Of a stretch of 64,000 nt of DNA, positions 35,140 to 45,043 are shown in pieces. Within the stretch, counting starts at the first letter, position 1. Every line of letters begins with the position of its first letter. Below the pieces are notes generated by a model. The model saw nothing but the letters and a program-made list of their open reading frames with translations, was not told the origin of the DNA and did no database searches. The stretch comes from an uncultured Porphyromonadaceae bacterium (lineage in GTDB: Bacteria; Bacteroidota; Bacteroidia; Bacteroidales; Muribaculaceae). A program made the translations under genes and the position numbers. The DNA lies in NCBI GenBank assembly GCA_947567425.1, contig CANOLV010000002.1, forward strand, positions 171,483-235,482, in the 5' to 3' direction.

Positions 35140-36021
35140 ATGAAAAAGATCAAGACATTATGCGCCCTCGCCTCATTGGCTTTATGGATGTGCGCATGTG
35201 GCGGTGCGTCGAATACCGCGCAGGCCGAAGTAACAAATAAACAAGATAATAATATGACTGCTCAGACCGACTCCAATTCAGTGGTGGTCGACATCACCAC
35301 CACCCTCGGCGACATCAAGGTGCTCCTATACGGCGACACACCTAAACATCGCGACAATTTCGTTAAGCTCGTCAAAGAAGGATTCTACGACGGAGTGCTG
35401 TTCCACCGTGTCATCAACGAATTCATGGTGCAGACCGGCGACCCGGAATCAAAGAACGCCGCTCCCGGCAAAATGCTCGGATCGGGCGACCCGGGCTACA
35501 CGCTTGAAGGCGAATTCGTATATCCAAAGCATTTCCACAAGCGCGGAGCACTTGCGGCCGCACGCACCGGCGACGAGGCCAACCCCGAACGCCGCTCATC
35601 AGGATCGCAGTTCTATATCGTCACCGGTAAGGCCTACAACGAGGCTCAGCTCGACCAGATGGAGAAGCAGATGCAGATGATGCGACAGCAGGAGATATTC
35701 AACAAGCTCGCCTCCGAACGCCGCGACACCATCATGGCTCTCCGCCGCAACCGCGACCAGGCCGGTCTGCAGAAGCTGCAGGAAGAGCTGATCGCCATCA
35801 CTGAGACTAAAGCCGCCGAGAACCCCGCGAAGCTAACTCCGGAGCAGCGTCAGGCATATTCCACCGTAGGAGGCACTCCGCATCTCGACGGTGCATACAC
35901 TGTGTTCGGCGAAGTGCTTGAAGGAATGGATGTAGTCGACAAGATCCAGAAGGTGCAGACCGGAGCCGCCGACCGTCCCGTCGAGGATGTGAAGATTGTT
36001 AAGATGTCAATCGAAAAATGA
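35140..36021 (+). CDS. Cyclophilin-type peptidyl-prolyl isomerase, lipoprotein
   Basis: The 293-residue protein has a lipoprotein signal with lipobox MCAC (Cys about residue 20) and a cyclophilin domain: FYDGVLFHRVINEFMVQTGDP near residues 88-108, then SSGSQFYIV near 149. A helical insertion of about 70 residues, rich in Met, Gln, Arg and Glu (about 165-235), splits the domain before the final VFGEVLEGMDVVD part. It would catalyse proline isomerisation during folding in the periplasm or at the outer membrane. Its stop overlaps the next start by four bases (ATGA). Confidence 0.93.
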   Translation: MKKIKTLCALASLALWMCACGGASNTAQAEVTNKQDNNMTAQTDSNSVVVDITTTLGDIKVLLYGDTPKHRDNFVKLVKEGFYDGVLFHRVINEFMVQTGDPESKNAAPGKMLGSGDPGYTLEGEFVYPKHFHKRGALAAARTGDEANPERRSSGSQFYIVTGKAYNEAQLDQMEKQMQMMRQQEIFNKLASERRDTIMALRRNRDQAGLQKLQEELIAITETKAAENPAKLTPEQRQAYSTVGGTPHLDGAYTVFGEVLEGMDVVDKIQKVQTGAADRPVEDVKIVKMSIEK

Positions 36022-37265
36022 TCTCCGTAAACCGCTTTACCCTCCCGAACGGACTGAGGGTAGTACATCATCAGAATAGTGCCACTGCAATGGTGGCACT
36101 AAACGTTTTATACAACGTCGGCAGCCGCGACGAGGACCCCGGCCATACCGGCATGGCACACTTGTTCGAACATCTGATGTTCGGCGGCTCCGAAAACATT
36201 CCAGAATTCGACAAGGCCCTTGAAAAGGCAGGCGGCACCAACAACGCATGGACAAACTGCGACTTCACCAACTTCTACGACATCCTGCCGGCGCACAATG
36301 CCGAGACTGCATTTTGGCTCGAAAGCGATCGGATGAAGGCCCTCGCATTCTCCGACAAGGCCCTTGAGGTACAGAGGCAGGTGGTCTGCGAGGAGTTCAA
36401 GCAGGTATGCCTCAACCAGCCTTACGGCGACCTGTACCACCATCTCGACGCACTGGCCTTCGAGGTGCACCCCTACGGACATCCCGTGATCGGCAAGGAA
36501 CTCTCTCACATCGAAGGGGTCACCCAGCAGATGGTGCGCGACTTCTTCCACTCCCACTATGCCCCGAACAATGCCGTGCTTGCCGTCGTCGGAAATATCA
36601 CGCTCGACGATGTGCGCCGCTATGCCGAAAAGTGGTTCGGGCCGATACCAGCCCGTGATATCACCCCCAGGACTTATCAGCCGGAACCGCCCCAGACACA
36701 GCCCCGCCGTGGATACGCCTACGGACGTGTCCCGCAGACTCTCATCGTCAAGGCCTACCACATGCCCGGATATGCCGACCCCGACTATCCCGTATGCGAC
36801 CTGATCACCGACCTGCTTGCATCCGGACGCACCTCCCGGTTCTACCGCCGGCTCGTGATGGAGTCCGGACTTTTCACCCGCGCAGATGCTTCGGTCATAG
36901 GCTCCGAGGAGCCGGGACTGCTCTTGCTCATGGGATCGCTGAAAGAGGGCGTCGACGAGGCCCTCGCCGAACAGGCCCTTGAGGCAGGTGCGCTGTCGCT
37001 TGTCGCCGAGCCGCCATCCGGCTATGAGCTGGAGCGGACACTCAATCTTTTCGAGTCGCGCCAGACATTCGGATCGATGAACTATGTCAACCTCGCCGCA
37101 AATCTGGCCATGTGCGAGATGCACGGCGAAGAGTTCGACAGCATCATACCACGCTACAGGCGCACGTCGGTGGCCGACATAGTCAGAGTGGCCTCCGAAG
37201 TCATCCGTCCCGACAACTGCACCACGGTCATCTACCGCCCTAACGACGCTGATACTGTGGCATAG
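36018..37265 (+). CDS. M16-family zinc metallopeptidase (insulinase/processing-peptidase type)
   Basis: The 415-residue protein has the inverted zinc motif HLFEH at residues 48-52 with the downstream Glu region near 125, and the two-domain M16 layout with an RxxxYFxxxV-like second half (SRFYRRLVMESGLFTRAD). No signal peptide is seen, so it is probably cytoplasmic, although many Bacteroidales M16 enzymes act in the envelope. The ATGA overlap with the cyclophilin lipoprotein gene suggests co-expression. The last gene before the second toxin locus, it is followed by a perfect inverted repeat. Confidence 0.93.
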   Translation: MISVNRFTLPNGLRVVHHQNSATAMVALNVLYNVGSRDEDPGHTGMAHLFEHLMFGGSENIPEFDKALEKAGGTNNAWTNCDFTNFYDILPAHNAETAFWLESDRMKALAFSDKALEVQRQVVCEEFKQVCLNQPYGDLYHHLDALAFEVHPYGHPVIGKELSHIEGVTQQMVRDFFHSHYAPNNAVLAVVGNITLDDVRRYAEKWFGPIPARDITPRTYQPEPPQTQPRRGYAYGRVPQTLIVKAYHMPGYADPDYPVCDLITDLLASGRTSRFYRRLVMESGLFTRADASVIGSEEPGLLLLMGSLKEGVDEALAEQALEAGALSLVAEPPSGYELERTLNLFESRQTFGSMNYVNLAANLAMCEMHGEEFDSIIPRYRRTSVADIVRVASEVIRPDNCTTVIYRPNDADTVA

Positions 37266-37291
37266 AATCTACTCCACTTGAAAAAAAGCAG

Positions 37292-37336
37292 AAATCATAA
37301 TTAATTGACTATTTCGTAGCCGATTAATTATGATTT
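37292..37336 (+). terminator. 14-bp perfect inverted repeat, likely terminator of the M16 gene
   Basis: AAATCATAATTAAT (37292-37305) and its exact complement (37323-37336) flank a 17-base loop and are followed by TATTATAT. AT-rich but perfect, it sits between the M16 stop and the second toxin locus and could also be a protein-binding site. Confidence 0.55.
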
Positions 37337-37339
37337 TAT

Positions 37340-37347
37340 TATATTTG
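37340..37347 (+). promoter_or_regulatory. -7-like element directly before the second mini-protein
   Basis: TATATTTG ends four bases before the ATG at 37352. If it is used, the transcript would be almost leaderless. The upstream 14-bp inverted repeat covers the region where the -33 box should be. Confidence 0.35.
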
Positions 37348-37351
37348 CAAA

Positions 37352-37777
37352 ATGATACCACTGAAAAAATACAGCCCCCACATCATGGCAATAGCAATTT
37401 TAAGCTCTTGCCCCTCTTCGATTGCCTTCTCACAAGTAATGTATGAATACGATGCTTCAGGCAATATTATTTTGATAACAACAGATGGTCCAAATCTTTA
37501 CAAGAGTCAATCTGTAGATTCGATCATTAGTCCATCCCCTATTGCAAGATTAATGCCTAATCCGACTCAGGGTATAATTAACATTGAAATGTTAAATACC
37601 GAATTAGGTGATATTTTTGTTACTGTTTCGGATTTGCACGGAAACTATGTTTTGCCCACTCGAAAAATCGAAAATTATATTTTAGATCTATCAGCGTTCA
37701 AAAATGGGTGGTATATAGTTTCTATCGAGTGTGGAAAAATAGCGGAAAATCATAAAATTTTAAAATACAGCAAATGA
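37352..37777 (+). CDS. Mini-protein with signal peptide, one YD repeat and a type A T9SS sorting tail (locus 2)
   Basis: The 141-residue protein matches the one at 25858 in layout. A signal peptide (about 1-28, ending SIAFSQ) is followed by one YD motif (YEYDASGNIILI), a short linker, and a T9SS type A tail (LMPNPTQGIINIEM, then VSDLHG, then LSAFKNGWYIVSI and a final NHKILKY). Its stop overlaps the start of the giant gene by four bases. Sequence identity to the first mini-protein is only moderate, so the arrangement is conserved by selection rather than by recent duplication. Role as in locus 1 (inference). Confidence 0.85.
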   Translation: MIPLKKYSPHIMAIAILSSCPSSIAFSQVMYEYDASGNIILITTDGPNLYKSQSVDSIISPSPIARLMPNPTQGIINIEMLNTELGDIFVTVSDLHGNYVLPTRKIENYILDLSAFKNGWYIVSIECGKIAENHKILKYSK

Positions 37778-40700
37778 AGCTTCGGTACATTGGTTATATA
37801 TCTACAATAATTATATTGGTCATTTTCAATTGTTTTCCAATATTATTGTTTGCTCAAAATCTTTCTGAAATGGAGGATGTTGATTCGGTTTACAAGGCAT
37901 TGTTTCCATCGTTGGAGATAGTAGTAGATGAAACGCCGATTAATACGCCTTCAAGACAAGAACATTCTGAAAAACAACTTGTTAATCAAAATCCGACGAG
38001 CGTAAAGGTTAATAAGGCAAATGCTGTTGGACAGATACCTGTTAACTCAGGAATGACCCCGACTGGAGCCAAAACTTACTCTATACCCATATCTGTCCCT
38101 TCTGGTATAAATGATGTAGTTACGCCTAAATTATCAATAAATTATAATAGCCAAATACGGAATGGTAATATTTGCGAAGGTTGGTCTTTGTCGGGATTAT
38201 CATCAATTACTCGTGCCGCTAAAAATCTTTATTATGATAAGATGGTTGATTGTGTCAGTATTGATGCCGTCGGCCCATTTTGTATTGACGGAAATCGATT
38301 AATATACATGTGGGGAAACGGAACCACCTCCATGTTTAGGTCAGAGAGTGGGCATATTTTCGTAAATGCGCACTTCGACATGTCAAGAGCTCTATATTTT
38401 GATGTGTATTATCCAAATGGATGTAAGGCCGTTTTTGGATTTAAGGATAATTCGACTGCAAAATTAACATATCCTATTACTGAATTTGAAGATCCTTTTG
38501 GAAACAAGATTGAATATCAATATATTTATAATGGTGGAATATATCACATATCAAAAATCCGCTATAATAACAACAGCATAGATTTTTCATATATAGAAAA
38601 TGTAAGAAATGAGTTCTCGACTTATTTAGGAGGAGAAAAAATCACTTTTGATAAACTTCTATCTAATATAACGACAAGTAAGAACGGTAATGTCTTGCGA
38701 AAATATTCTCTTTCATACACAGAAATAGGATATAAGCACCTTATATCGGAGATTGGGCTTTCTGCAAGTAATTCAGCACTTAATCCCATAAAATTTTATT
38801 ACGGAAACGGAGATGTAGATCAGCAAAGTGTTGCTACTGGAAACCTTTCTTCATTCTATTTCACCAATGGTAATCCGGAGAGAGTCGTTGCTACTCGTGG
38901 ACGATTTGATTATAAGAATTGTTCAAATGCAATAGCCTTGTATCCGAATGAAGTTTCTCAGTGGGAAGATGCTAGCCCGTTACTGTCCATAAAATCCATT
39001 GTAAATATGTATAATGGCACGGAAACTATTTATGTTTATGAAGATTTTGATATTAATACTAATCTTTGGGACAATAAATTCTATCCTTTTTGTGAAATAG
39101 CAACAGGGAAAGGGTTTCAGATTGCTTTTTTTGCCGATTTGTCGGGAACGCAAGAAGAGTATTTAGTCCGAGTGAATAATTACGTTTACAATGAAGACAT
39201 GGACAAAGTTTCATTCTCTGTGTTTGAAAAGTCAGAAGTGGGCGTAATTGAACGTTATACCCGAGAATTTGTTTTGGGTGGGATTCAATCCAATAGTTTA
39301 GGGCTGTCATGGCCTCAACCAAAGCATTTTAAGATTGGGGACTTTGATGGAGACGGACGAATGGAGATAATGGCTTTGTCCATAAATTGTTTCGGAACAA
39401 ATTCTAAATGCTATGTCTTTGATCTGGAAAACAATAAAATTGTTTTTGAAGGGCATATATTAGATTATAAACATGAATTTCTTGGAGATAAAAATTCTAA
39501 TTCTTTGGGTATTAAGAATTCTTCAGATAGGATTTTGGTGGGGGATTTTGATGGTGACGGCAAACATGAATTATGCCATATAAATAGTTCCAATACAAAA
39601 ATATATCGTTTCAATACGTATTCAGATGGGACTTGGCATGCTTCCTCTTCCATTGTCAATTTTACGATGAATCAAGAGACTCTTGTAAATAGAGACATCT
39701 TCGTTACCGACATAAATGGTGATGGAATGAGTGATTTATTGCAGACACCTTTAAACGATGGAGAATCGACCAATTGGAAAGTGTATTTCTCTAAAGGAGA
39801 CGGACATTCTTTCGAAGTTAAAAATAAAAGTTGGATAACTAACTATAAATCGTCAGAATATGGCGGCTTTTTATTTCTCGATTATAATAACGACGGAGTA
39901 GAAGATATTATAAGATACGATGAACTTGGACTTCGGGGGTATCCGTCTGACAGGAATTGGTATGATTCTGAAAATATTTATGGTGAATCATTTAGTGGTA
40001 AATGCACCTATATTCCATCATTAAATACGTCTCGAAACACATTTTCTTCTATAATGTGGTTAAGAGATGGTAATATCTACAAGAACAAATTTACTAAGAA
40101 TATTGCAACGAAATATCTTTGCACTGGAATGTCTAATAGTTTTGGAGTGATTGAACACAATTATTATGACATGACTAATGATTCAGAAGCCGGATCTTGC
40201 TTAATCGGTAGCGGTTCGGTGTATCCGTACATAGATTTAATGGAACGTTTTCCTGTAATTAGTCAAACTAAAACTTATTTTGATGGAAAAGAAACAGGGT
40301 TCAATATTTTTACGTATGAATCGCCTGTACTTCATAGGCACGGTTTAGGCTTGCAGGGATTTAAAAAAATCTACTGTTTTTCCAATAATAAAGACAAAGT
40401 TACAAGAACTTATGATCCATATAAGCGGGGTGTTATGATTGGAGAGGAATCCAATTCCTTCAAAAATAAGTATAGCTATTCTGTCAATATTGACAGTAAG
40501 GGATTTATGGATATGTTGTTGGATTCAGTCACAACAATTGATTTACTAAAGAATGTATCTGTGACAACTGAGACACAGTACGACGAATATGCGAATCCTA
40601 TTTTAGTGACGACTAAATATGGGAGAACACAAACTCAGATTCAGCGCAACACATATTTAAACAAATCCAAGCCTGATGATGAATTTTATCAAGGCCTTTT

Positions 40701-43700
40701 AAAGGAACGTACCGAAACTACAATCCTTGGAGGAGAAAGTTATTCTGAAAAAGTTGTATATTCAGATTATGTGTCGACGTTCCCATCCGAATCGGTTTCA
40801 TACATAAACAATAATAAAGCCAAGCATGTAAAGTGGCTATACGATAGCCATGGGAAGATACTTTCGGAATCTATAAAGAACTATGGATCGTCTAATTTTT
40901 TAACCAATCTATATCAATACGATTCCAATCATTCATTAATATCATCGACCGACCATTTAGGATTAAAAACATCGTTCAAATATAACTCTCGTGGCGAACT
41001 TTCCGGGCAGACCGATTTTCGAGGGAACACAACAACTTATTTTCGGGACTCATTTGGTCATCTGACTTCTACGGAGTTTCCGGATGGAGCGGTTACTAAT
41101 ATAACTAAATCTTGGTGTAATGAATCCGGTAAACTCTATAGCATAACGACTGAATCAAACAATGCGCCTACAGTAACTATCTATTACGATGGGTTCAACC
41201 GTGAGATAACTAAATCGGAAAAACAGTTCAATGGTGATTTTATCTCCGTTGACAACATTTATGACAAATATGGCAGAATCGAAAAAGTTTCTTATCCTCA
41301 TAATGCCGATAAAGCACCAAGCCTTTGGCGCAGATTTAGTTACGACAACTACGATCGCCTGATATCGATGACCGAGCCTAATGGCAATAAAAAAACTTAT
41401 GGATACCAAGGCTTGACGCAATATGTAACTGAAGATGGAGTTGAGACTGTCAACACCTACGATGAAGCGGGATATTTGAAATTTGTTGATGTACAAGATT
41501 CTAATATCGAATATACCTACAATCCAGACGGGCAAATAAAATCAATAATAGCCAATGATACGGAAATAAATTATGAATATGATGAATTCCGAAGATTAAT
41601 TTGCCGAAACGAGCCGATAGTAGGTCAGACTACGTACAGTTATGATTCGTCAGGTAATCTTTTGTCCGAGACTGATGCCGAAGGTCGTTCACAAGAATAC
41701 GCATACGATGAATATAATCGTTCCACTGGTTTTTCGACACCTGAAATGTCCTGTACGTACACATACGATTCCAATACCGGTGATCTTACCAAAGTTACAT
41801 CTTCTACGGGCTATAAAAAAGAATTGAAATATGACAAGTATGGATATATAATCACGACGGAGGAGTCAATATCGGGTAGGTCTATGAAGAATGAATATAC
41901 ATACGCTAACGGTCGGGCCGAAAGCGTCAAGCATACTTCAGCTACAGGTTTTTCCGCAACGGAAAATTATCGATATTCAAATGGCCATCTTTATGAGATT
42001 CTTCTTGACGGAGATAAACCGATATGCCGGCGTGAATCCATAAATGAATTTGGGAAAGTAGTAAATGCCAGATCTTCTATAGTCAATTCTGAATATCTGT
42101 ATGATGCATACGGTTGTTGTATCGGATTGAATGCGACAAATAACTTAGACAAGTGTTTGGTAAACTTGACAAATGAGATAGATTACGCCACAGGTAATGT
42201 AGTTTCACGCGCTGATGGAAACAGAGGTATAGAAGAAGCGTTTGATTATGATGAAACTAACCGGTTGGTGAATTTCAGTGGTGGATGCATTGAATATGAT
42301 CGCTATGGCAATATAATAGAGCGAGATGATGTCGGGGTATTCTATTACGAGCATCATTCCAACCCCTACGCGATAACGTATTCTGAATATAAGGAATACC
42401 CTGCTCCTAAATACCCCTTGCAAATCACTTATTCATCTTTTTCCCGGCCATTGAAAATAAAGGACACGCACAATACGGTTGAGTTTACATATAGTCCTGA
42501 TTTTAAGCGAATATTTGTTTCGTCAGACTATGCCGATGGCAATAAAATTTCGCAGTATTTTCTTGGAGATATGTATGAGTATGATTTTACAAGCTACGTT
42601 GACCCTGGCATATATGAGCCGGTTATACGCAGTATCGACATTGAATCATTGGACGGTGAATATGCTTCACCGCAAGGCAGTAAACCATCCAAAGGAACCT
42701 TGGTTGAGCGAATATATCTTGGCGGCGACGCATATTCAGCTCCGGCTGTTCTTGTAAAAAATGATGATGGGATAAATCTGTATCATTTGATTCGGGACAA
42801 TCTCGGAAGCATTTTGATGATTGTAGATGAAAATGGCGATGTGGTTCAGGAATTAAGCTACGATGCGTGGGGACGGCTTCGTGATCCGGAAACTCATGAA
42901 TATTATGAATCCCGTAGCGAAGAACCGGAGCTGTTCTTGCGACGAGGATACTGTGGACATGAACATCTGCCAAAGTTTGATTTAGTCAACATGAATGCTC
43001 GCCTGTACAGTCCGATTTTAGGCCGGTTCATATCTCCCGATCCCAATGTGCAAGATCCTGCCATCCCTCAAAACTATAATAGGTATGCTTATTGTCTTAA
43101 TAATCCATTAAGATATGTCGACCGTAACGGTGAATTTTGGCAACTCGCCATAGGTGCTATTGTGGGAGCTTACCTTGGAGGGGTAATATCGAATTCGGGT
43201 GAGCTAAATCCTCTTGCTTGGGACTATAGCAGTGCTTCCACATATCTTGGGATGGGAGTGGGAAGCTTATTTACGTTCTACACAGTGTACGGAATTTTAA
43301 ATCCCGGGACAATATCATACGCTTTAAATTTCGCAACTCCGTATGGAGAAATTGGGATAGGAACAACTGCTCTTGGAGCCGGAACAGATTGGAAATTTGA
43401 TGTACATTGGACCACTACAGGTGGTGGCAGTGGCAGTATATCCAATGTGAAGGATAATTTTGAAGTGAATTATGAAAAAGATGTAGATCGGGTAACAAAT
43501 CAATATTATAAATATGCGGGCACAACGCTCGGTGCGGGTTTGGCTGCAGTTCTTGTAATGGACGATGCATCGGTGATAGGCGTATTGGACGATCCTTTAA
43601 TTCCTATTGTGCTTGGTGGAGTTGCCTATTCCAGCTGGAATAATTATGATGCCGTATATCGCCAATATCCGGACATAGAATATACACGTGACCGTGATAT

Positions 43701-44022
43701 TGCGAGAATCAAGGCAAAGGAACCGGACAATAGGCCTGCTGTACTTTATGAATTGAGGGCTGATAGCAGCGGTTATTATCCTAATAATCAATTCAAGAAA
43801 GGCCCATGCGTATACCTAAATCAAGAAGACGTGTGGAAAATAGGAGAAACTACAAACGGAATTAATAGGTATAATTCTGGATTTTACGAAGATAAAAAAG
43901 TTCATTATCATCAAATAGATAGTGGAACAAAAACTGAAATGAGAATCAGGGAAAAAGAGGAACTTGCAAAATACTATTTGAAGCATGGTCATCTTCCTCC
44001 CGGAAATAGTATATTTAGATAA
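37774..44022 (+). CDS. Giant secreted SpvB/FG-GAP/YD-repeat (Rhs-type) toxin with URI/GIY-YIG-like nuclease tip
   Basis: The 2082-residue protein has a signal peptide or anchor (about 1-28) and an SpvB-like start near residue 88 (GQIPVNSG, TYSIPISVPSGIND). FG-GAP repeats follow (DFDGDG near 527 and 592, DINGDG near 647), then YD repeats (about 1060-1560) and the Rhs core (GRFISPDPNVQDP, NRYAYCLNNPL; about 1750-1785). The core ends in VDRNGE, where DPxG is usual. The tip of about 295 residues begins with hydrophobic stretches (pretoxin or membrane-passage segments). It ends in a compact domain of about 80 residues (VYLNQEDVWKIGETTN, Arg, then TEMRIREKEEL and LPPGN) that resembles URI/GIY-YIG nucleases. 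Three small paralogues follow as immunity candidates. The nuclease call is moderate. Confidence 0.82.
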   Translation: MKLRYIGYISTIIILVIFNCFPILLFAQNLSEMEDVDSVYKALFPSLEIVVDETPINTPSRQEHSEKQLVNQNPTSVKVNKANAVGQIPVNSGMTPTGAKTYSIPISVPSGINDVVTPKLSINYNSQIRNGNICEGWSLSGLSSITRAAKNLYYDKMVDCVSIDAVGPFCIDGNRLIYMWGNGTTSMFRSESGHIFVNAHFDMSRALYFDVYYPNGCKAVFGFKDNSTAKLTYPITEFEDPFGNKIEYQYIYNGGIYHISKIRYNNNSIDFSYIENVRNEFSTYLGGEKITFDKLLSNITTSKNGNVLRKYSLSYTEIGYKHLISEIGLSASNSALNPIKFYYGNGDVDQQSVATGNLSSFYFTNGNPERVVATRGRFDYKNCSNAIALYPNEVSQWEDASPLLSIKSIVNMYNGTETIYVYEDFDINTNLWDNKFYPFCEIATGKGFQIAFFADLSGTQEEYLVRVNNYVYNEDMDKVSFSVFEKSEVGVIERYTREFVLGGIQSNSLGLSWPQPKHFKIGDFDGDGRMEIMALSINCFGTNSKCYVFDLENNKIVFEGHILDYKHEFLGDKNSNSLGIKNSSDRILVGDFDGDGKHELCHINSSNTKIYRFNTYSDGTWHASSSIVNFTMNQETLVNRDIFVTDINGDGMSDLLQTPLNDGESTNWKVYFSKGDGHSFEVKNKSWITNYKSSEYGGFLFLDYNNDGVEDIIRYDELGLRGYPSDRNWYDSENIYGESFSGKCTYIPSLNTSRNTFSSIMWLRDGNIYKNKFTKNIATKYLCTGMSNSFGVIEHNYYDMTNDSEAGSCLIGSGSVYPYIDLMERFPVISQTKTYFDGKETGFNIFTYESPVLHRHGLGLQGFKKIYCFSNNKDKVTRTYDPYKRGVMIGEESNSFKNKYSYSVNIDSKGFMDMLLDSVTTIDLLKNVSVTTETQYDEYANPILVTTKYGRTQTQIQRNTYLNKSKPDDEFYQGLLKERTETTILGGESYSEKVVYSDYVSTFPSESVSYINNNKAKHVKWLYDSHGKILSESIKNYGSSNFLTNLYQYDSNHSLISSTDHLGLKTSFKYNSRGELSGQTDFRGNTTTYFRDSFGHLTSTEFPDGAVTNITKSWCNESGKLYSITTESNNAPTVTIYYDGFNREITKSEKQFNGDFISVDNIYDKYGRIEKVSYPHNADKAPSLWRRFSYDNYDRLISMTEPNGNKKTYGYQGLTQYVTEDGVETVNTYDEAGYLKFVDVQDSNIEYTYNPDGQIKSIIANDTEINYEYDEFRRLICRNEPIVGQTTYSYDSSGNLLSETDAEGRSQEYAYDEYNRSTGFSTPEMSCTYTYDSNTGDLTKVTSSTGYKKELKYDKYGYIITTEESISGRSMKNEYTYANGRAESVKHTSATGFSATENYRYSNGHLYEILLDGDKPICRRESINEFGKVVNARSSIVNSEYLYDAYGCCIGLNATNNLDKCLVNLTNEIDYATGNVVSRADGNRGIEEAFDYDETNRLVNFSGGCIEYDRYGNIIERDDVGVFYYEHHSNPYAITYSEYKEYPAPKYPLQITYSSFSRPLKIKDTHNTVEFTYSPDFKRIFVSSDYADGNKISQYFLGDMYEYDFTSYVDPGIYEPVIRSIDIESLDGEYASPQGSKPSKGTLVERIYLGGDAYSAPAVLVKNDDGINLYHLIRDNLGSILMIVDENGDVVQELSYDAWGRLRDPETHEYYESRSEEPELFLRRGYCGHEHLPKFDLVNMNARLYSPILGRFISPDPNVQDPAIPQNYNRYAYCLNNPLRYVDRNGEFWQLAIGAIVGAYLGGVISNSGELNPLAWDYSSASTYLGMGVGSLFTFYTVYGILNPGTISYALNFATPYGEIGIGTTALGAGTDWKFDVHWTTTGGGSGSISNVKDNFEVNYEKDVDRVTNQYYKYAGTTLGAGLAAVLVMDDASVIGVLDDPLIPIVLGGVAYSSWNNYDAVYRQYPDIEYTRDRDIARIKAKEPDNRPAVLYELRADSSGYYPNNQFKKGPCVYLNQEDVWKIGETTNGINRYNSGFYEDKKVHYHQIDSGTKTEMRIREKEELAKYYLKHGHLPPGNSIFR

Positions 44023-44042
44023 ACATAAATTAAAGCAAGATT

Positions 44043-44504
44043 ATGGAACAAGTAATTGCATGTGTCGTGTGGTCAAATGAGTTTACTCGGGAGATGATAG
44101 ATGAGGCTTTGGAACTAAAAGGAATAGCTAAAGAATTTTTCAAAGACAAAAGCTATTGTCCGGAAGTGGAGCGTTGTAATATATTTTGGGAAAGTACACC
44201 GCCGGGATGGATGAGATTTTATAAACAGTATCGACCGGCTTATAAAGAGGATAAGATTATAAAAATGGAGGGGCGGTTTAATCTTAGGCTCCATAAACTG
44301 CTTGACATTCGCGTTCAAGTACCATTTGCCGAATATTCCGTCCAGGATTCAAAGATTGGCCGGTGGAATGTTATCGGGAAGGCCATATTGGCCTATCTTC
44401 GAGAGATGAAGTATCCGGTGGTGTTGCGGAAGAAGTTTGACCGCGAGCGGTTCAACTCCGACATGGAAGCGTTCTTCCGTTCAGTCGGCTGTACCCTTGA
44501 ATAG
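44043..44504 (+). CDS. Candidate cytoplasmic immunity protein, tandem copy 1
   Basis: The 153-residue protein has no signal peptide and starts 20 bases after the toxin gene. The first 90 residues are variable between the three tandem copies but keep FFKDKSYCPEVE and a FWESTPPxxM stretch. The last 55-60 residues (EYSVQDSKIGRWNVIG onward) are nearly identical in all three. The family is unknown to me. Its position directly behind a toxin tip and its cytoplasmic location fit an inhibitor of a nuclease that acts inside the cell. Confidence 0.7.
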   Translation: MEQVIACVVWSNEFTREMIDEALELKGIAKEFFKDKSYCPEVERCNIFWESTPPGWMRFYKQYRPAYKEDKIIKMEGRFNLRLHKLLDIRVQVPFAEYSVQDSKIGRWNVIGKAILAYLREMKYPVVLRKKFDRERFNSDMEAFFRSVGCTLE

Positions 44505-44554
44505 TGTGCAATGTTCCATAGATTAAAAAAATAACTGTAACGTAATATAGAATT

Positions 44555-45019
44555 ATGAATTTGGATATTGTCTTTTATCCACCTGTGGCACCGAAAAGCT
44601 TTCAGGAAGAACATGAACTACAGTCTCTCGGAAATGATTTTTTTAAGGAAAGATCTTATTCCGAAAAAGTTCTAAACTACATAATATTCTGGCAAAGCAT
44701 TCCTGACGACTCCATGTATGTGCTTAAGCCTTCTCGGCCGAAATATACTGACGGATATAAGCAACCATTAGAAAAGTATAAGGACTTTGTAAAACCATTG
44801 CGGGTAGAAAAGCAGTTGGAAATAGATGTGGAGGTTCCATATTCAGAGTACTCTGTCCAGGATTCAAAGATTGGCCGGTGGAATGTTATCGGGAAGGCCA
44901 TATTGGCCTATCTTCGAGAGATGAAGTATCCGGTGGTGTTGCGGAAGAAGTTTGACCGCGAGCGGTTCAACTCCGACATGGAAGCATTCTTCCTTTCGGT
45001 CGGCTGTTCCCTCGAATAG
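44555..45019 (+). CDS. Candidate cytoplasmic immunity protein, tandem copy 2
   Basis: The 154-residue paralogue of the genes on either side shares the C-terminal half almost exactly from VQDSKIGRWNVIG on, but its N-terminal 95 residues are the most divergent of the three (FFKERSYSEKVLN, FWQSIPDDSM). Such a swap of front halves on a constant rear half suggests recombination between copies. It has no signal peptide. A 50-base gap separates it from copy 1. Confidence 0.68.
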   Translation: MNLDIVFYPPVAPKSFQEEHELQSLGNDFFKERSYSEKVLNYIIFWQSIPDDSMYVLKPSRPKYTDGYKQPLEKYKDFVKPLRVEKQLEIDVEVPYSEYSVQDSKIGRWNVIGKAILAYLREMKYPVVLRKKFDRERFNSDMEAFFLSVGCSLE

Positions 45020-45043
45020 TCGTATCTGGGGAGCAGCCCTATT

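Noticed and set aside
37323-37351. Invertible promoter formed by the 14-bp inverted repeat
   Set aside because: The enclosed segment is only 17 bases, too short for the promoter inversions known in Bacteroidales, and no invertase gene is near.
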